The notes under the pieces: model-generated
Databases searched by the model: none
What the model was told of the DNA's origin: nothing
The model's input: only the letters and a program-made list of their open reading frames with translations
In this document: one piece after another, positions 35,972-46,800 of the stretch
Numbering within the stretch: position 1 is the stretch's first letter
Layout: every line of letters starts with the position of its first letter
DNA from: Sphagnum magellanicum
Lineage: Eukaryota; Streptophyta; Sphagnopsida; Sphagnales; Sphagnaceae
Direction: 5' to 3'
Length of the DNA: 64,000 nt
Assembly: GCA_021904315.1 (NCBI GenBank)
Contig: CM038913.1
Span: 6,075,958 to 6,139,957 of the forward strand
Position numbers and translations under genes: made by a program

Positions 35972-36730
35972 GTGCGATGGAAGGGGGGACAAAGCAAAAC
36001 AATAAGAAAAAAAATTAAAAGGTAAATAAAATCATTTAAAATGTAAATAATTAAATAATCTATTTTTATTTTATTTTTAGTTTTGTCCCATTTTTTTTCT
36101 TCATGAAAAAACAAAAAGGTTCATGTAATTGGGTTCGTTCAACTTCCTAAAATTAACATTTTTACAATGAACCAAAAATAAAATAAAATGATGACAAGGA
36201 AGAAAAAAACTAAAAAAATGTGTGGATTTTTTAGCAAAAAAATTATAAGGAAAAAAACTAGAAAAGAAAAAAATGAGAAGGATTAAAATAAAATCAAAGT
36301 AAAAGAAATATTAAAAGGAAGAAAAGGAATAAGATACCTCCAAAGTTTTCTCCTTTTATTTTCCTATGCGAGCTCCTTAAGCTCCAAGTTTCACCTTCAC
36401 ATGTAACTTGCAAAAACAAAATCAAAATAAATTTAACTGAATGTGAAAAGCCATGGGGGAATTTCAATATTTGAAACTTGAAAATTTCAATATGGAGTCT
36501 GGCAATATAACCAACAACAAAAAAATATGGGAAGTTGTCATGGATGACATTATTGCCAACATCATCACCATTGCCATCAGCATCATGGATGAATTTCATC
36601 CATGAATATTCATTTTTCATCCACAACATGTAATTAACTTGTAGTTTATGAATTGTTTCCAAAAAGTTCTTTTGATAGTGGACATATAAAAACTTACACA
36701 AAAATGTCTTTGAACTAGCTCTCCAAAGGG

Positions 36731-36742
36731 GTATAAATATAG
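36731..36742 (+). promoter_or_regulatory. TATA-box-like site without a recognised gene
   Basis: GGGGTATAAATATAGGC has the form of a plant TATA box with GC-rich borders, and a C-rich stretch and TTCTTCAATATC follow. It might be an LTR or promoter remnant. No downstream ORF is convincing. Confidence 0.25.
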
Positions 36743-38759
36743 GCAGAACCCCCCATAATCGTTAATTTCTTCAATATCAATATGAGGTATGATAAGTTAT
36801 CATAACCTTGTTCACATCATTTCTTGTTCATGTTTTCAAATGTTATTAAGATTAAAAAAAATTTGGACATTTGCTTTACATATTTTGTGTTGTTGTCTTT
36901 GATTTTTGTGTAATGTGTTTAGATTTATTTTATTTTTTTTAGTCGTAATTTGTTTTGGTTTCCATGTACCTTGGAAATCTCATTGTTTTCATTTTCTCTT
37001 TTGCCCATGATGAAGACACGTTGTGAAGGGAAGTAAGGGGTAAATATGTAGGAAAGAACACAATGTGGGTAACAAGGAGGTGAATAAAAAGTGAAATGGA
37101 AGGAACATGAGTGAAACCAACTCTAATGAAAATTGGGTTTCATCCCAAATCCACCTATAATGAGTTTCTTTTATGGTGTATTTGGTGGTGGTGGTGGGGG
37201 CCCATGTGACCCAATGCCCACAAATGCACCATCTTGTTTTGTGGTTGTTTTGGGTTTCAATGGATGAATCCCAACTGCTTTCCCTTTAAGTTTACTCATT
37301 GTTAATTAATCCCATATAGCTACTCACCTTTTTACCTTTTTTATTTGGATTTTTTTGGACACCTCTTTCCCTTTCTCCCATTTTTGTTTCTTTGTTTTGT
37401 TCCATTGTTCAAATGGCACCAAGGACATCAATAATCAATACTTATGTAATAGAACAACAATTGACACTTTTTTAATGTATTTCGATGTAGGTATTATAAT
37501 GTGCCTTTGGTCACCTATTATAATTTACATTCGAGTATACTATCATTGGAAGCTAGAAGGTTAAATTTTAGTCAAAGATTTAATGTTTTTGCAATATCAA
37601 CATTTGTTGGCATATCTTTGGGTCTCTTTTGACATTGGTAGGTTTAATTCATCATTGGTCTATAGGATGCAATAATAAGTGTGCCCATGTAAGTTGGGCC
37701 ATGTTGGTGGGAAATAGGTAGGTAGGGTGGTGGAGGATAAATTACCTACTTGTTTTTTTGTGCAACACCTTCATCTTTTGATGATGACGTCCTTTGTTTA
37801 GTGAGTAGGTAAATGGGTGCAAGCATGTTGTTTTAAGTAGGTGGGCAAACATATAGGCATGTCATTATGTAAGTAACGTGATGAGCCATTTAGTTCATAG
37901 GTATGGGAAGGAAAGAGGTTAATAGGAAGGAAGGGAGGAATAATCATATTTTCTTTTGAAAAAAGATAAAAATAGACATAAGTAAAACATTAAATAAATT
38001 AAAGTACTTGCCACACATGTCATTATATCAACCACAAGTAAGTGATAGCAATGTCATATTGTCAATAACATTTAGACCTATAATGCCATTTAACATTAAG
38101 CATGACATGGATGCCTTGTTGGCACCCAATGTTATTTTGGTGATGCATCTTGTGACATGATACCATTGTTAGAATGGATGTTAGTGAAAACAAAGAAGTT
38201 AATTTAAGGACTTAAATAATGAACTAGTAAATGGGTGGTAACTTGTATTGCATGTTTAACAATGACCTTGTGCATGACTATTCATATTTAACATACTAGT
38301 TATAATGCTCCACTTTTAATTTTGTCATTATTTTTTAATTATTTTCTTGCACATATACCAACTTGATATTTGTTGTACTTTTGTGCAATAGTTTGTTTTT
38401 TTGCTTGTACATATTCAATGCAATTTTTGTTGTATTTTCTTCAAAATGATCAAATTCTATGATAGTGCATCTAATAATGAAGGTGAAAATGGAGATTACA
38501 AAGAAAATGTGCATAGATAATTTGCATTTAAATATCAAAATTTAAATACTTATGAAAATATTTCATATTGAATTATTATTTTTGAGTTATGCACATGTTA
38601 TAATGTTCTATTATTAAATTATAATTTCATTATGTTGAGTTGTTGGTCCACTTTGTAAATCATGAGGTATTAATTCCACTTTTGGACTTTAGCAATTTGG
38701 AAATGGACAAGTTTGTATAACATCACAAAATGAAACTAAAACCAAAGCAATATGAAAAA

Positions 38760-40832
38760 TGGGGTGATTTCCAACTAGCCTTGTAACTAGGTTTTTGAGT
38801 TACAACGACCATTTGTAACTCATTACAACTCATTGTATTTTTACATGTGTGAGTGTTATTCAACAAGTTGCATGAATTGCAACCAATTCAACTCACCATA
38901 TGTGCAATTCTAATGTAACTAATTTGTAACTACAATGGAATGTCGTGTTAATGTTATTTTTCATCAATTTGTCAAAATCTAATATGTGGCACTTTGGGAA
39001 TTTTTGGGTGAAAATTATTATTTTTTTGAAATATTGATTTTCACCATCCATTATGATTTTTCATTTTATATGGTTTTAGATTATGACATGTGGCAGAATA
39101 AAAAATTGTCACATGGCATATTAATTGAAATTGGAAAAATAAAAAAATCAATTTAAATAACAGTAGGTTGACACATAAGCATAGGTAGGTAGGTTGATAG
39201 GTTGATAGGTTTTACCTACCTACCTAAATAGGTAAGTAAAATTAGGTAGGTAGGATAGAGCTACTTACCTATTTAAGTAAGCAAGTAGGTAGGAATATAG
39301 AAAAGTAGGTGAATTATATAGAAGTCATGTAGATTATTTTTTAAAAAATTATGTTTTATTTTTAAAGTTAAGTTTTTTAATCACAAATTGGCACATGTAT
39401 TTGAATGTGAGCACACAAGAAAAGACACCTTGTTTATATAGTTTGTGAAATGGGATTCAAAGATAAAACATATGGATTTAATCTTTTAGTTGCACATTAG
39501 TTGCAAATTGGGTTGCAACTAAAAAAATCATTTCTCACATTCTTTGTGTTTGTTTGAATTTTGTAAATTATACAACTAATTAGGTGAATATATAATAATT
39601 ATATTTATGAATTAATTATAAATAATCAATTATCTGAAATATTTTTTGAATTAATTTCTCGAATCAATAAGTTTAATTCAAATAATTTGTTAGTTAATTA
39701 TCAGATAATTAATGATATGAATTCATATAAAGTTTAAATAATTGATCATTTGAATTCCAAAAATTAATTATTTAAGTTAGTTATTTGAATTGCTTATTAT
39801 ATTTAGATAATTAACTATTTGAATTAAGAAACTAACACATTATTTGAATCAGTTATTTTAATTCATCTAATTTTTTAATTAAATATTTCAAATAACTAAT
39901 TATTTGAGTTTCAATTTTTGATCAAATATTTAAATTAACTAAAAAATAAATATTTTAAGTAGATTTATTAATTCAAATTAATAGTAAATTACTTAGTATA
40001 ATTAGTTAGTTTAACTAATTGATTAGATAGAACATCAATTCATATTTAATATTTAATGACTTATTAAAAATAATAAATTATTAAATATGAATTTGGATGG
40101 AAGAAATAATTAATTATCTGAATTTTTGAATTGATAAATAATTATTTAAATTAAATATTTAGTTTAAAAAACTAACTAGTGTTTTGATTATTTGTAAGTT
40201 AATTATTGGATGCAATTAAGGACTTAATTTTTTGAATTAAATTGATTAAATCATATTCAATATTAACTAATATGAAATAGTCGATAAGTTGTTGGAAAAA
40301 AAATTATAAAAAATTTAAATATGATTTAAAAAAATTATTAACTTATTAATAGTTGAACAACAATCACAAAATAATGGAATAAATAATACTTCTATAGTGG
40401 CAAATACATAATGGCAACATATTGGCACAATTAGATGTATTAATGGGAATCATAATTGATAATTAATTACAAATGTCATAATTAATGGGCAATGAAAAAT
40501 GTGTACATATGGCATGATTGTATGTCAACAACTGTACATTAGTCACAATGTAATTGTTAATTGGGTGCTACATTTACAATATTTGAAATGTAATTGTCAC
40601 ACAACTAAAGTACAAGTTGTCAAAAAGTCAGACATGGTTGACTATGTTTATATGTATGATGCATACATTACACCATATAGGTGTTCCATTTGAAGCTAAA
40701 TTGTAACTATGGTACAATTCCTTGATTTTCAAATGTGACATTTTATTTATTAATTACATATATATATATCCATGCTCTAGTTGTAGTGTAGTTGTATATT
40801 AATTGTTTCGAAGTTCTAGTTGTAGGGTAGTG
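38760..40832. mobile_element. CACTA-like element candidate, right end only
   Basis: The right terminus, reversed, reads CACTACCCTACAACTAGAAC, and CTAGTTGTAGTGTAG repeats just inside it. Clusters of GTAACTCATTACAACTC and TTGCAACCAATTC words near 38.78-38.94 kb could be the opposite subterminal region. Inside are TAGGTAGG islands (39.18-39.29 kb), a TTAGTTGCA cluster (39.49 kb) and an AT-only array (39.56-40.35 kb). The left end and target duplication were not found. Confidence 0.3.
39560..40350. repeat. AT-only ATTATTTGAATTAA-type array
   Basis: About 800 bp of TTATTTGAATTAATTA-like words, distinct from the arrays at 22, 27 and 33 kb. Confidence 0.5.
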
Positions 40833-40979
40833 TGGCTCTAGGAGACAAGATTTCTCATAGTGAAAGTAAACAAAATTCAAAATCATTGTGTGAAATCAAG
40901 GTAAAGAAGCCTTGCCAATTTAATTGAAAACATCCATAAATACTAATTACATTGGTAAAAGTTAAATGTGATGAACGTT

Positions 40980-41175
40980 TAATTTGCAAGTTTGAACAAA
41001 GCCAATGTAAAAGACAATTTAAAATTGTGCTCACCAAGTGGAAGAAAATATTTGAAGCAATCATGAAAGATGGAATGCCCATGGAATGTCAATGGACAAT
41101 ATAAATGGTCCCATATGCAAGGACAAATGGAACATTGTATTTGGCAATTTGAAATGTATCCATGATAATATGAAG
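40980..41175 (+). pseudogene. Possible decayed trihelix-like fragment
   Basis: In two frames the strand reads KWKKIFEAIMKDG, then after a shift MSMDNINGPICKDKWNIVF and IHDNMKSTW. A conserved Trp, a C-x-x-KW pair and a third Trp, with that spacing, resemble a trihelix/Myb-SANT-like domain, as in the 63-kb gene. Stops and a frameshift are present. Weak evidence. Confidence 0.25.
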
Positions 41176-41704
41176 AGCACATGGCGCAATTGAATTTACT
41201 AGGAAATATCACTTTAATGCACAATTCAACTCAACCTCCCATTACGATTCAATCACAAATTCATGATATGGTTGGTGCTTTCATTGGACATTGAGTTTTT
41301 TTTTGCACTTGAACATTTGTGTGACCTCATGGATGATGGGGACCTTGTGCATGTTTCAAACACAAATTGTGAAAATATTACAAATATTGATTCTTTTTAA
41401 CAAACTACACACAATTTGAACTCTCCTCATTAGTGAAATCCAAAGTCATTTGTATTGTTAGACATTAATGGTTCATAAAATTTGCAGGGTGATTGGGAGC
41501 TATTGCATATTTTCCTTCCAACAATGTTTTAAGTTCCCATGGGATGGATTGTATCCACTATTGAAAAGGTCATTAAATTATTCATGCTAAGGTGTGTTTA
41601 TTCCCCTTTAGCAAAGTCCATTGCCTACTAGTTGACAAAAATATACATGTTGAAAATAAGTTGAGGCAAGGGAGACACACAAACAAACATTCCTTGTGAG
41701 AAAG
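41176..41704. other. Unclassified spacer
   Basis: No supported feature; short coding-like stretches without an open frame. Confidence 0.3.
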
Positions 41705-42110
41705 AAAGGTGTGGGAATGTAAGAGAAAATTTCCAAGTTCCCAAGTGCTTTCCCACTTTTGGGAATTTGGAGTCCTAATTTGTCTTGCTATTTTGGAATG
41801 AGGTTTAAAGGGTCAAACCTTATCCAAATTGGGTTTATTTTAGACCATTGGAAGAATTTTGAAAACTAAACATATAAAGTGTGTTCACATTTAAATTTGG
41901 ATATTTGAAACATAAGTTAAATGGACAATTGGATGGTTAGGAATCAAAATAATAATTCAACTTTTGACCATTGAAATGTTTAATAAAAGGATCAAATCAT
42001 TTTTGATTGAAGAGTGTGATATGGTGTTGAAAATATCTTTTCAAGGCTATAACTTTTATTTTGAAAGCTTTTAAATTAGAATCCATATGAAGGAGTTATG
42101 AACCAACAAA
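41705..42110 (-). mobile_element. Probable decayed copy C of the GC-rich repeat
   Basis: It follows the same order of blocks as copy B read on the plus strand: CCCACTTTTGGGAATTTGGAGTCC, GGGTCAAACC, TTGGAAGAATTTTGAAAACTAAA, a TTTGGATATTTGAAACATAAGTTA block, and later GATATGGTGTTGAAAATATC with GGCTATAACTTTT. The G/C positions of copies A and B are mostly T or A here, as expected for cytosine deamination in an older copy. Confidence 0.4.
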
Positions 42111-43280
42111 TTAACAGTATTCATAACTTGGCAATTTGGGAATATCAAGAATGTGATTTAATCCCACTACCATTTATAAAATATATTATAATGAGAAAAA
42201 TGTTGATTATTTCCAAGTTTGGGGCATGGTGAATTATATGAATTTGTGTTTTTCATAATTCAACTTGTGTATCAATTTGGTTCCAATTTGCAATAACCAT
42301 TTTTTTTGTTAATTTGTAAGAGATTGATTTCACTTTGAGTTCATTTTTAAAAAGTTCATCTTAGTCATATCCCAAAGCTCCCAAGTCCTATTTCTTTGTG
42401 GGATCTAGGGAACAAGTCCTAAGTTTTCATTCCATAATGAAATTGGGAACTGATAATGTTTTTTTTACCTTTGACATCATTTGACAAACCAAAGGATGTG
42501 TTAATAACAACCTAGGGACAAGAACAATATATAATGAAATGCATGTTTTTAGCAACACATTATGAAGCATGTAATATCATCAATTTCATATTCTTGCAAT
42601 GACATTTATAATGTTTATGTAGTTTCACAATTGAAATTAATTTAAAAGAAAACATGAGTCAATATAATTATATAATAAAACACATGAGAAATATGTATTG
42701 AGATTTTGAATAATTCCAATGACGTAGGAACATGTTTATATGGGGTTCTTTGCAAAAAGTTTCGAATGTCACTTTTACACCACCATTCTAGTTGTATGGT
42801 CATCCCTAGACCATTCCAAAAACAATTTGAAACTAACTACCTCATTTTCAAGCCTAACTATATCATAATTACTTTCTTTATAACTACTTCCTTTTCCTAT
42901 TAACTTTCATAATAGCTGTCTCTCACCTTTCCTAATAACTACCTCCATTTTATAACTATCTCACTTTTTTTCCTATGCACCAAGATGGATATATAAAAAC
43001 AAATTAACATGCATCTTTTCATGTACATGAAATGTATATTAATTTAAATTACATTTAACATTGACATAAATATATAAAAACATAAGAAAAATTTAAAATA
43101 ATTCAACATCACTAGTAGCACGTAGCAACATGGAGCTCAAATAACATAAAACACATAACAAATATGTATTGAGATTTTGATTATTGTTCTTGGTCATATC
43201 AATTTGCATTGATGAATTAAATAGCTTCCCAAATCATTGTGTGTTTCATAAAAAACCTCTCTTTTTATTTCTCTTTGTAT
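42111..43280. other. AT-rich DNA upstream of the ZFC3H1-like gene
   Basis: Contains a direct repeat of roughly 30 bp (AAATATGTATTGAGATTTTGA at about 42690 and 43160). No gene is recognised. GC content rises abruptly after 43.28 kb. Confidence 0.4.
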
Positions 43281-43561
43281 TTTGAGGGATCCCCCCAGCA
43301 GAAGATCCCTAGGGAGTTATGCGGTGGGCAAGATCCCACTATATTTCTATGTTCCCATGAGATGCCAATTCTGGTGCAAGGGGATGACCACTATGATGCA
43401 TAATGTGCAGAATCTCAGTCTATTCCGGAGCCGGCTTCTGATTCTGGAGAAGGCTGCTGATTCCGGACAGAATCAACAGACTGCTGATTCTGTCGTGGAA
43501 ACACACTCACGACACCCTCGCGGTCATAATGCCCACGTCGCGCGCTTCGCACGCTCATCGC

Positions 43562-43570
43562 TTAGGGTTT
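43562..43570 (+). promoter_or_regulatory. Telo-box (TTAGGGTTT)
   Basis: A plant telo-box in the region before the start codon of the ZFC3H1-like gene. A second copy, AAACCCTAA, lies at 44427-44435 in intron 1. In plants such motifs are common near the transcription start of housekeeping and RNA-metabolism genes. Confidence 0.45.
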
Positions 43571-43580
43571 CGGTTTTTAC

Positions 43581-43626
43581 GTGTCTCTCTCGCGCGCTCG
43601 TTCTCTCTGTCTGTCTCTCTCTCTCG
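43581..43626 (+). promoter_or_regulatory. CT-rich leader tract
   Basis: A pyrimidine-rich stretch of CTCTCT/CTGTCT repeats about 180 bp upstream of the start codon. This is typical of plant core promoters and 5' leaders. No clear TATA box was found, so the exact start site is unknown. Confidence 0.45.
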
Positions 43627-43796
43627 GTGTTTTTGATCCATATTTTCGTAGCGATTTCACGGTTTCTCATCGGAGAATTTCGAGTTGCGGCGCGCGTTGT
43701 TGTGGTGATACGGTGGGCAACGTGGGAGAAACACGGTGAGGCATTTTTCGAGCACGAAATTGCGGGCAGAGTAGTGGGGGAGGGGGTGGGGTGGGG

Positions 43797-43823
43797 ATGA
43801 TATGGGAAACGAGCGGCAGATAG
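43797..43823 (+). other. Overlapping upstream ORF of eight codons
   Basis: An ATG at 43797 lies five bases before the main ATG at 43802 in another frame, and runs to a TAG at 43821-43823, inside the main coding sequence. If used, it would reduce initiation at 43802 and could favour the next in-frame ATG in exon 1. Confidence 0.4.
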
Positions 43824-46800
43824 AGATGCTGAGGGCGAAGGTGGTGGCATCCATGCCACTGCGGAAGTCGCAACAGTCGACAACTTCCGTGGTAGTGGAG
43901 GAGAGGGAGGAGGGTGAGCTTTCGGCGGAGGACGAGGAGTCCTTGGTGCCTGCAATGGTCTCGTCCTCACCCCCACCTCTCCTCCGTGTTTTTTTTTTTT
44001 GTTTCCCCCGTTTCTTTTACCCCCTCCATCTATTCCATTACTGCCGAAATCCCGATCAGTTTTCTTTTCTTCGTCTATATTTTTTTTCCACTGGAGCCCT
44101 GAGTCTTCTCAAATTTGTAGTCTATGTTTAATTCGTTGGTTCGTGTCATATGAGGGATTTTGAAACCGAGTTGTGAATTTCTTGTGGACTAGATTGTTAG
44201 GGATCGGATTATGCATCTGTGCTGCCTGTCATCATCGCTCTTTTCGTGTGCTGAATCTACTCTGATGGTGCTGAGTTGATTAGGGCATATTCTTGGGCGT
44301 TGAATATTGTGGTGGGAACTCACTGTACTAGCTAGGAATGGTCTTAGTGGGCATCGTGGTTGAAGCTTGGGACTCGGCAGACATTGTAAGTGTTTGTAAG
44401 AAGGTGGTCTTGTGGATGTAATCCGAAAACCCTAATTCTGACTCTTCACTGCAGCAGAGTTTGCTTTTGGGATGTGTATTGTTATTAGCTATTTTGTTGA
44501 TGGCTGCAACCTTCAAGGAGTTCGAGAGATTTTGTTCTCTGTGGGAGTGACTTCAGCTCCTTTACACTCTCAAGGAGAGAAGATGGGAAGTAGATGGTGG
44601 TGTATGTCAAGTTATGTAACTTGTCTTCTGTCTTGTCTGTCTTGTCTTCTGTTCAGAAAAAAGTGTCAGTGCTGTTGCACCCCTAAGCCTGATTTACACT
44701 TTTTTGAGCCTTTGCTTTGTTATCTCCATGAATGTTTGACAGAAGTTTTACATGTCTTTCTGTGGTTTTCACATTTGTCATTTGTGGTCATGTGCAATTT
44801 AATTTGCAATGGTGAGTCTGTTGGGGAGAAGAAACTGTTCTGAAAATATTATCTGCAACAAGAAGGTGGTTGCTGGTAGTGCTTCTGATGCATTCAACTC
44901 TTGGTGGTGGCAATTAGGGCACACGTGCAGCACCATCTCGAAACAGGGTGCCAAAGCTTGAAACACGCACTCAAAGCTCTATTGAGGAGAAGCCTGTTTT
45001 TCCCACAAGTTCCAAGGCACAAGCTGCACAACCAACAACACAAGTATCGATTGTAAACAAGTCACAGCTGCTCAATATGTTTAGTGCTCCTGCTCCCCCT
45101 TTGGCCTCTCTCCAGGGACCCATGCCAGGTGTGTTGAGTTGGTTCTGAATCTGCTATGGTGATCCTCTGTGCACCTCATTCATTCTTGTATTGCTGAAGC
45201 CAACAAGATTCTGTGTATGGATTGTTGTGCGCTTGCATGCTATAGGTCTGAAGTGGAGAGCTTGCTGCTTTTCTGTGCAGTGAGATATCCAGCGTCAGCA
45301 ACACTTTCCAAGTCACAATCTCAGGTAAGGAAAATCTGTTGGTCACCTTTCTATAAATAATTATTTTCCTGAGACAGGTCAAAGGTTTTTATGTTCTTAG
45401 CAAAGGTGGCTATCCACATATCAGCTGACAAGCAGTTGCTGAATGTCAATTCTGAGGCTGTCTTTGCTAAGATCTTTGTGGAATGCAACTGTGCAGTTTT
45501 CCCCTACAGACATAGGTTTAGCAAGGCATCAAGGGACACCTATGCAAATTGATGCCAATTCTTTTGGAGGCCAGATGAATTCGTCTATGAACAAGCTACG
45601 TGAAGTTGCACCAGCTGCATCAACGCAAACTGTTATGCCTAGTTTTGGCCATCCTATCACACATGGTAGAAAGAGAGGCAGAAGCAGAGAAGCCATAACA
45701 GTCCCTTTCACGCATAGCAAGGTTGCTCCCCCTGTTGCACCCCGAGTACGTGCTATTGCCATGTCCTCAGGTACATTTATGTCTCTGCAACTTGTTTGCA
45801 TTCTTTTGGTGAACTTGGACAGATACATGTCTGGTCTGGTATGAAGCAATAATTGTGTGGTGACCATGGATGACTTACAGTGTGTGTTTTAAATGCAATG
45901 TGAGCACTATGAACTTGATGATCCATGCATTAGGTTTTCTCGAAAGGTCATGTTCTTAAAGTTCTCTGTGTTGTCTTAACCTTCTCATGCTCCTTATTTG
46001 GTTTTTTTCGGTTTGGTCTTTGTTATGTTCCTCTTTCTTCTTGGTTTCTCTGGCTATCTCCTTCTCTTTTATGGTTGTTAAGCTAGCAGCATGATGGCAG
46101 AGTCTTACTGTTACCACCTGTCTTGTGATAGAAACTTGGTACATTGATTAATTTGACATTGACTTCCACCCAATGCTGGGAGTTGATGAAGTCTGTTGGG
46201 AGTTTCATGATAGCTGGTCACTACCATACATGTCTCTGTTCAAGGTAATTGGATGTGCATGTGGCTATTGCTGTTGTTTGGACCATGCCTCATTTTTCCG
46301 TGTATTTTTAGGGTTAATACTTTCTTTTTCTTTTTCTTTCATTCTTGTCAGCTGATATCTTGTTGCTTTTGAAATCTTTATAACTTATTATCAAGTCATT
46401 TCTGAATTCGATTCAGGTTGATCTAAATTGTGACTATGGAGAAGATCTCTTATGAAGATATATGTGTATATGCCAGTGTTCATGGAAGAGCAATCTTGAG
46501 GTCTGAAGTCTGAACTTGACTCTGGTTTATGTAGGCCTTCATTCACCACAGCCTGCATCTGCACCTGTGAGTGGGGTGCACAGGGAAGTTGAGGCTTTTC
46601 TTGCCAGTTTGCACCTTCCTGTAGTACCTACATCTTCCACCCCATTAAGTGAAGAGAATTTTGTAATAAAATTTGACAGTGACAGCGATAGTGAAGGGGA
46701 GCAGCAGCTGATTAGATCCAACCAGGGTCAATTTACCAGTGCTACCAGTGGACAGCAAAGCACAAGTCTCTCAAGCCAGAGTCCTGCAGACATGAGATCT

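Larger units (their letters stand above)
34894..38750. other. AT-rich DNA with transposon-like modules, no gene
   Basis: Contains a 20-base near-palindrome (35131-35150), a TAGTTGCA cluster (35.62-35.70 kb) like those in the CACTA-like elements, and an A-rich purine tract (35.8-36.3 kb). It also holds an (AAT)n run, a TATA-like site (36.73 kb) and TAGGTAGG islands (37.69-37.87 kb). ORFs of up to 135 codons here are low-complexity and match nothing known. I could not pair any termini. Confidence 0.4.

Noticed and set aside
35628-36114. Lys-rich plus-strand and Phe-rich minus-strand ORFs
   Set aside because: Both come from an A-rich tract and lack any domain.
43282-43800. 172-codon plus-strand ORF just before the ZFC3H1-like gene
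   Set aside because: It covers the CT-rich leader and telo-box, ends in a different frame from the main start, and has no recognisable domain.
43524-43976. Proline-rich minus-strand ORF of 150 codons
   Set aside because: Composition artefact of the GC- and CT-rich leader and exon 1 read backwards.
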